Shown in pieces: positions 60,216 to 64,000 of a DNA stretch of 64,000 nucleotides. Under the pieces are notes generated by a model. It was given only the letters and a program-made list of their open reading frames with translations, did no database searches and was not told the DNA's origin. Made by a program: the position numbers and the translations under genes. Location: assembly GCA_024643255.1 (NCBI GenBank), contig JAHENF010000007.1, positions 1-64,000 on the forward strand, read 5' to 3'. Origin of the DNA: Ilumatobacteraceae bacterium. Its GTDB lineage: Bacteria; Actinomycetota; Acidimicrobiia; Acidimicrobiales; Ilumatobacteraceae. The stretch's first letter is position 1. Each line of letters starts with the position of its first letter.

Positions 60216-62162
60216 ATGACGCGCGCGAAGGACCGACCGTGGATGATGCGGACCTACTCGGGGCACTCGAGTGCCGAGGCGTCGAACGAGCTGTACCGAA
60301 CGAACCTCGCGAAGGGCCAGACCGGGCTGTCGATCGCGTTCGATCTCCCCACCCAGACCGGCTACGACCCGGACTCGGCGATGTCGAGGGGTGAAGTCGG
60401 CAAGGTCGGTGTGCCCGTTGCGCATCTCGGCCACATGCGCGCCCTGCTCGCCCAGATCCCGCCGGGGCAGATGAACACCTCGATGACGATCAACGCAACA
60501 GCAGCCTGGCTGCTGGCGCTCTACGTCGCCAACGCCGCGGAGCAGGGTGTCGACGCATCGGAGCTGCGCGGCACCACCCAGAACGACATCGTGAAGGAGT
60601 ACCTGTCGCGCGGCACGTACATCTTCCCGCCAGGTCCGTCACGGCGTCTGATCGTCGACATGGTCGCATGGTGCGCCGAGCACGCGCCGTTGTGGAACCC
60701 GATGAACGTGTGCTCGTACCACCTGCAGGAAGCGGGCGCGACGCCCGAGCAGGAGATCGCCTACTCGATGGCGACGGCGATCGGTGTGCTCGATGCCGTC
60801 CGCGATTCGGGCCAGGTGTCGCCCGAACAGTTCAGTCAGGTCTTCGGGTCGATCTCGTTCTTCGTGAACGCGGGCATCCGATTCGTCGAGGAGGTCTGCA
60901 AACTTCGGGCGATGACGGACATGTGGGAGCAGATCGGGCGCGAGCGCTATGGCGTCAGCGACGACAAGGCGCTGCGATTCCGATACGGCGTACAGGTCAA
61001 CTCACTGGGGCTCACCGAGGCCCAGCCGGAGAACAACGTGCAGCGCATCGTGCTGGAGATGTTGGCGGTCACCCTGTCGAAGCGCGCCCGGGCCCGTTCG
61101 GTGCAGTTGCCGGCGTGGAACGAAGCGCTCGGGCTTCCACGCCCGTGGGATCAGCAGTGGTCGCTTCGGATGCAACAGGTGTTGGCGTTCGAGACCGACC
61201 TGCTGGAGTACGACGACATCTTCGACGGCTCGACCGTGATCGAAGCGCGGACGCAGGAACTGCGTGCAGCAGCTCAGGCCGAACTCGACGACGTGTTGGC
61301 GATGGGCGGTGCGTTCGAGGCGGTCGAGACGTTGAAGTCGCGGCTCGTCACCTCGATGGCGGCGCGCACTCGACGGATCGAATCCGGCGAGCAGATCGTC
61401 GTCGGGGTCAATGACTTCGTCGAGGCCGCCGAGTCGCCCCTCGGCGGCGACGGCGCGATTCTCAAGGTCGACCCGGCCATCGAACGGCGCCTGGCCACCG
61501 AGGTCGTCGACTGGCGTTCGGCGCGCGACCAGGCCGCCATCGACGCAGCCCTCGACGACTTGCGCGCCGCCGCCGAGTCGGGCGACAACGTGATGCCGTC
61601 GTCGATCGCGCTCGCCATGGCCGGGGGCACCACTGGTGAGTGGGGCGACGTGATGCGGTCGGTATTCGGTGAGTACCGGGCGCCGACCGGTGTCAGCGGC
61701 GCGACGGGATCCGCGCAGGGACTGGGCGAGGTCGTCGAGTTCGTGAAGTCGATGACCGGCGGGCCGCCGAAATTCCTCGTTGCCAAACCGGGCCTCGACG
61801 GTCACTCGAACGGCGCCGAGCAGATCGCCGTTGCCGCCCGCGACTCGGGGATGGAGGTCGTGTACTCGGGGATCCGGTCGACGCCCGAGCAGATCGCGGC
61901 GTCGGCGCGCGACGAGGATCCCGACGTGATCGGACTGTCGATCCTGTCGGGCTCACATCTCGACCTCGTGCCCGACGTGCTCGCCCACCTGGTGCAGATG
62001 GGCGTTGATGCGCCCGTGATCGTCGGCGGGATCATCCCCGAGGACGATCGTCCGCGCCTGGCCGCGATGGGCATCGCCGCGGTCTACACCCCGAAGGACT
62101 TCCAACTCGCAAAGATCATGCGCGACGTCGCCGACCTCGCCGTCGCACACCGCGCCCCCTGA
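60216..62162 (+). CDS. ethylmalonyl-CoA-mutase-type B12 enzyme (Ecm/MeaA)
   Basis: 648-residue adenosylcobalamin-dependent acyl-CoA mutase with the catalytic barrel (about 10-500) and B12 domain (about 515-648) in one chain. The N-terminus reads WMMRTYSGHSSAEASNELY and GQTGLSIAFDLPTQTGYDPDS, the Ecm/MeaA form, not the methylmalonyl-CoA mutase form. The cobalamin motif DxHxxG is D528, H530, G533 in GLDGHSNGAEQIA, followed by GLSILSGSH and VGGIIPEDD. Ecm converts ethylmalonyl-CoA to methylsuccinyl-CoA in acetyl-CoA assimilation. Crotonyl-CoA carboxylase/reductase is not in the window. Preceded by a structured leader. Confidence 0.85.
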   Translation: MTRAKDRPWMMRTYSGHSSAEASNELYRTNLAKGQTGLSIAFDLPTQTGYDPDSAMSRGEVGKVGVPVAHLGHMRALLAQIPPGQMNTSMTINATAAWLLALYVANAAEQGVDASELRGTTQNDIVKEYLSRGTYIFPPGPSRRLIVDMVAWCAEHAPLWNPMNVCSYHLQEAGATPEQEIAYSMATAIGVLDAVRDSGQVSPEQFSQVFGSISFFVNAGIRFVEEVCKLRAMTDMWEQIGRERYGVSDDKALRFRYGVQVNSLGLTEAQPENNVQRIVLEMLAVTLSKRARARSVQLPAWNEALGLPRPWDQQWSLRMQQVLAFETDLLEYDDIFDGSTVIEARTQELRAAAQAELDDVLAMGGAFEAVETLKSRLVTSMAARTRRIESGEQIVVGVNDFVEAAESPLGGDGAILKVDPAIERRLATEVVDWRSARDQAAIDAALDDLRAAAESGDNVMPSSIALAMAGGTTGEWGDVMRSVFGEYRAPTGVSGATGSAQGLGEVVEFVKSMTGGPPKFLVAKPGLDGHSNGAEQIAVAARDSGMEVVYSGIRSTPEQIAASARDEDPDVIGLSILSGSHLDLVPDVLAHLVQMGVDAPVIVGGIIPEDDRPRLAAMGIAAVYTPKDFQLAKIMRDVADLAVAHRAP

Positions 62163-62299
62163 CCGACTCCTGACTCACGACTTTGTGTGGGCCAGAGGCG
62201 CCGCGGTGGACGTTGCAGGTCACACGAACTACGGGAACGTGGCTTCAGCGTGAGCGAGCAGGAGCGCTCGTCACGTTTGACCCGGCACGTGTGACGGTT

Positions 62300-63004
62300 T
62301 CAGACGCCGGCGGGTTGGCGCTGTTCGCGCTGCATCCACGAGTCGAGCGCGGGGCTCGACTCGAAGCTCGTGATCAGCGCGTATCGAGGCGCGTCGCCGT
62401 TGTGCACCACCACGTGCCAGAGACGCTGGGTGTCGACGACGAATCGTGCACCACGATGCAGTGGCACCCGCACCTCGGTCGAGGGGTCGGGAAGACCGTC
62501 GGGACCGTTGTCCATCAGCAGCATGTAGCTGTCGGGATTGTCGGTGAGCTCGATCCACGAACGCACGACCCATCCCTCGTCGTCGGGGTTGAACCGGTTG
62601 TTGTCGTCGCGGTGGATCGATCGCATCGCCGTCTCGCGATCCTGGGGCTCGAGCTTGATGACCCGGACGCGTCCGAAGTTGGCCCCGACGTCGTCGACGT
62701 ACCGACGGATCGTGGGAGCGATCTCGGCATTCGAGGTCCACAGGGCGTCCTTGTCGGTCTTGCCCTTGTCCCAGAACCCTCGGCAGTCGAGTTCGCCGTC
62801 GGCCGAAGCCAACGGTGCGAAGTTGGTGTCGCCACCCGACTTCCAGTCCATGTACTCGAGCCCGATGAACTCGGACTCGGGAATCTCGTAGGGCAGATCG
62901 CGCAGGGCGACGAACCCGGTGTCGGCGAGCACGTCGAGGCGGTGGTGCGGCGTGTCGAGCGGGATCGCGACACTCCAGTGGTCGAGCGTTGGCCAGAAAC
63001 TCAT
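62300..63004 (-). CDS. putative Fe(II)/2-oxoglutarate-dependent oxygenase
   Basis: 234 residues. A jelly-roll-like C-terminal half holds the facial triad H131-x-D133 (SIHRDD) and H197 (RLWHVVV), plus R207 ten residues after the last His (APRYALI), the usual 2-oxoglutarate anchor. The pattern resembles aspartyl/asparaginyl beta-hydroxylase-type enzymes. The N-terminal half (about 1-110) is unfamiliar. Substrate unknown. It is convergent with the mutase gene, and the 137-nt gap contains an imperfect CGTGAGCG/CGCTCGTCACG hairpin. Confidence 0.6.
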   Translation of the reverse strand: MSFWPTLDHWSVAIPLDTPHHRLDVLADTGFVALRDLPYEIPESEFIGLEYMDWKSGGDTNFAPLASADGELDCRGFWDKGKTDKDALWTSNAEIAPTIRRYVDDVGANFGRVRVIKLEPQDRETAMRSIHRDDNNRFNPDDEGWVVRSWIELTDNPDSYMLLMDNGPDGLPDPSTEVRVPLHRGARFVVDTQRLWHVVVHNGDAPRYALITSFESSPALDSWMQREQRQPAGV

Positions 63005-63076
63005 GTGATCGAGTCTATGAACCGAGCGACACGAGGCCAGGGCACTTCGACACCTGTCACCTCAGCGCGACCGTCG

Positions 63077-63448
63077 TCACGGTGCGGTCGTCGCCGTCTG
63101 GTTCGGCAGTTCGGCGATCACCACGATCCCCGACGGGATCTCGAGCGTCTGGCCCGCCTGGATGGCATCGGGACTCGCCAGCTTGTTCAGATCGACGATC
63201 GACTGGACGGTGACCTCGAACCCGGCGGCGATCTTGCCGAGCGTGTCGCCCTGCTTGACCGTGTAGAACCGCTGCCCGGGCGGGATCGTCGTGGTCGTCG
63301 TCGTGGTCGTCACCAGCGTGGTGCGGATCGGCGGCAATCGCTCCTGCGAGGCCGGATCGGTGGTGCCGCACCCGACGGCGGTGACGGTGAGCACACCGAG
63401 CAACGCAAGGGGCCACGCGAGGGTGCCTGGGTGCTCGGGTCGCTTCAT
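63077..63448 (-). CDS. LysM-domain lipoprotein
   Basis: 123 residues: signal peptide with lipobox VTAVGC (C27), a Thr-rich linker (VTTTTTTTTIPPG) and one LysM domain (about 61-105: FYTVKQGDTLGKIAAGF, IVDLNKLASPDAIQAGQTLEIP). LysM binds peptidoglycan sugars, so the protein tethers to the wall from a membrane lipid anchor. No catalytic domain is attached. Divergent from the hydrolase at the window end. Confidence 0.88.
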   Translation of the reverse strand: MKRPEHPGTLAWPLALLGVLTVTAVGCGTTDPASQERLPPIRTTLVTTTTTTTTIPPGQRFYTVKQGDTLGKIAAGFEVTVQSIVDLNKLASPDAIQAGQTLEIPSGIVVIAELPNQTATTAP

Positions 63449-63512
63449 CGCCCCGGATGCTAGGCGAGCGACGATGGCAGCGACACGCGGCGCCCGGCGT
63501 ACCCTCGATCAC

Positions 63513-64000
63513 GTGACGAACACCGCCCCTGTCGAGCACCCGGTTCCGGACGCCGAACACCCTGCCCGGGAGTACCACCTCGACGCGAACGGTCTCCAGA
63601 TCGCCGTCCACGAGTGGGGCGACGCGGACGCTGCGCCACTCGTGTTGGTCCACGGCGGATTCGACTTCGCCAGGACGTACGACATCTTCGCACCGAAGTT
63701 GGCCGCCGGCGGCTGGCGCGTGGTCAGCTGGGACCAGCGGGGCCACGGCGACAGCGAGCATGCCGAGCTGTACTCCTGGGATGCCGACATGCGCGATGCG
63801 CTCGCCGTGTTCGACCACGTGAGCCCGGGTCGACCGATGCCGGTGATCGGTCATTCGAAGGGCGGCGCTCTGATGACCCAGCTCGCCGACGCCCAACCGT
63901 TCCGTTTCACGCACCTGGTCAACATGGATGGCATCCCGTACAACCGTCGGATTCCCGACGTGGCCGAGCACGAACGCACCAAGATGGTCGCGACCGAGAT
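63513..64000 (+). CDS. alpha/beta hydrolase, 3' partial
   Basis: The gene runs off the window. Visible are 162 codons from a GTG start: VLVHGGFDFARTY (oxyanion region), SWDQRGHGDSEH and the nucleophile elbow GHSKGGALM. The acid and histidine would lie beyond the edge. Substrate unknown. Confidence 0.8.
   Translation, partial: MTNTAPVEHPVPDAEHPAREYHLDANGLQIAVHEWGDADAAPLVLVHGGFDFARTYDIFAPKLAAGGWRVVSWDQRGHGDSEHAELYSWDADMRDALAVFDHVSPGRPMPVIGHSKGGALMTQLADAQPFRFTHLVNMDGIPYNRRIPDVAEHERTKMVATE

Noticed and set aside
60216-62162. Methylmalonyl-CoA mutase large subunit
   Set aside because: The MRTYSGHSSAEASN and TGYDPDS stretches and the single-chain length near 650 match Ecm/MeaA better; no mutA-type small subunit or MeaB gene is adjacent.

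Overview
The window is one contiguous stretch of high-GC actinobacterial chromosome. I infer the class Acidimicrobiia (Ilumatobacter-like) from three things: a rex-hemA-hemC-hemD block, an mshA-ybjN pair with a mycothiol-type sigma/anti-sigma pair, and the overall gene style. No rRNA or other phylogenetic marker is present to prove it. Genes are tightly packed, and many adjacent genes overlap by 1-8 nt (ATGA, GTGA or TGATG), so several polycistronic, translationally coupled operons can be read directly. One tRNA is present. I see no CRISPR array, insertion sequence, prophage or replication origin.

Layout. 1-2543: DNA repair genes (rmuC, cut by the window edge, then xseA and xseB). 2624-10761: a carotenoid cluster (GGPP synthase, phytoene desaturase, phytoene synthase, a CruF-like hydratase, a second CrtI/CrtD-like desaturase and a GT2 glycosyltransferase, all overlapping), then plsY on the other strand and a CrtA-like carotenoid monooxygenase. 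No cyclase is seen, so the product is predicted to be an acyclic, oxygenated and probably glycosylated carotenoid. 10784-12061: tRNA-Thr(CGT), followed by about 1.2 kb of gene relics (DUF305 fused out of frame to CopD). 12062-14194: an orphan cytochrome b N-terminal half and a cation/proton antiporter. 14326-18607: a two-component system coupled to a ferric-reductase-like membrane protein, an FMN-binding surface protein and ApbE, which together look like an extracytosolic flavin electron-transfer module. 18686-24531: a histidine phosphatase, PPK2, a P-type ATPase and a SulP transporter.

24544-29750: a hydrolase, a MarR regulator, a SigR/RsrA-type pair, tilS, a phosphatase-like protein without its catalytic cysteine, and two M23 peptidases. 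29755-33198: an SDR/acyltransferase/hydrolase/renalase-like operon. 33207-43637: heme biosynthesis (rex-hemA-C-D and hemB-hemL on the minus strand), interrupted by a convergent pair of surface-protein genes. A Rex operator candidate lies just upstream of rex. 43740-49974: acyl-CoA ligase, a 27-residue membrane peptide, SAM hydroxide adenosyltransferase, proC, ybjN, mshA, an RsiG-like (c-di-GMP-type) protein and a MoaD-like protein. 50036-52182: a membrane protein and a cyclophilin lipoprotein. 52210-58185: a complete Mrp (MnhA-G) Na+/H+ antiporter operon. 58352-62162: 3-hydroxyacyl-CoA dehydrogenase, aat, a strongly structured leader ending in a terminator-like hairpin, and an ethylmalonyl-CoA-mutase-type B12 enzyme. 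62300-64000: a putative Fe(II)/2-oxoglutarate oxygenase, a LysM lipoprotein and a truncated alpha/beta hydrolase.

Strongest leads: the carotenoid cluster with a CrtA-type ketolase; the hairpin array ahead of the B12-dependent mutase; the RsiG-like protein with an almost intact c-di-GMP signature; the two-component/flavin reductase operon; and the relic zone behind the tRNA. The order galE-like/acyltransferase ... hemB, hemD, hemC, hemA ... proC ... ybjN, mshA resembles, from memory, the Mycobacterium Rv0486-Rv0512 neighbourhood.
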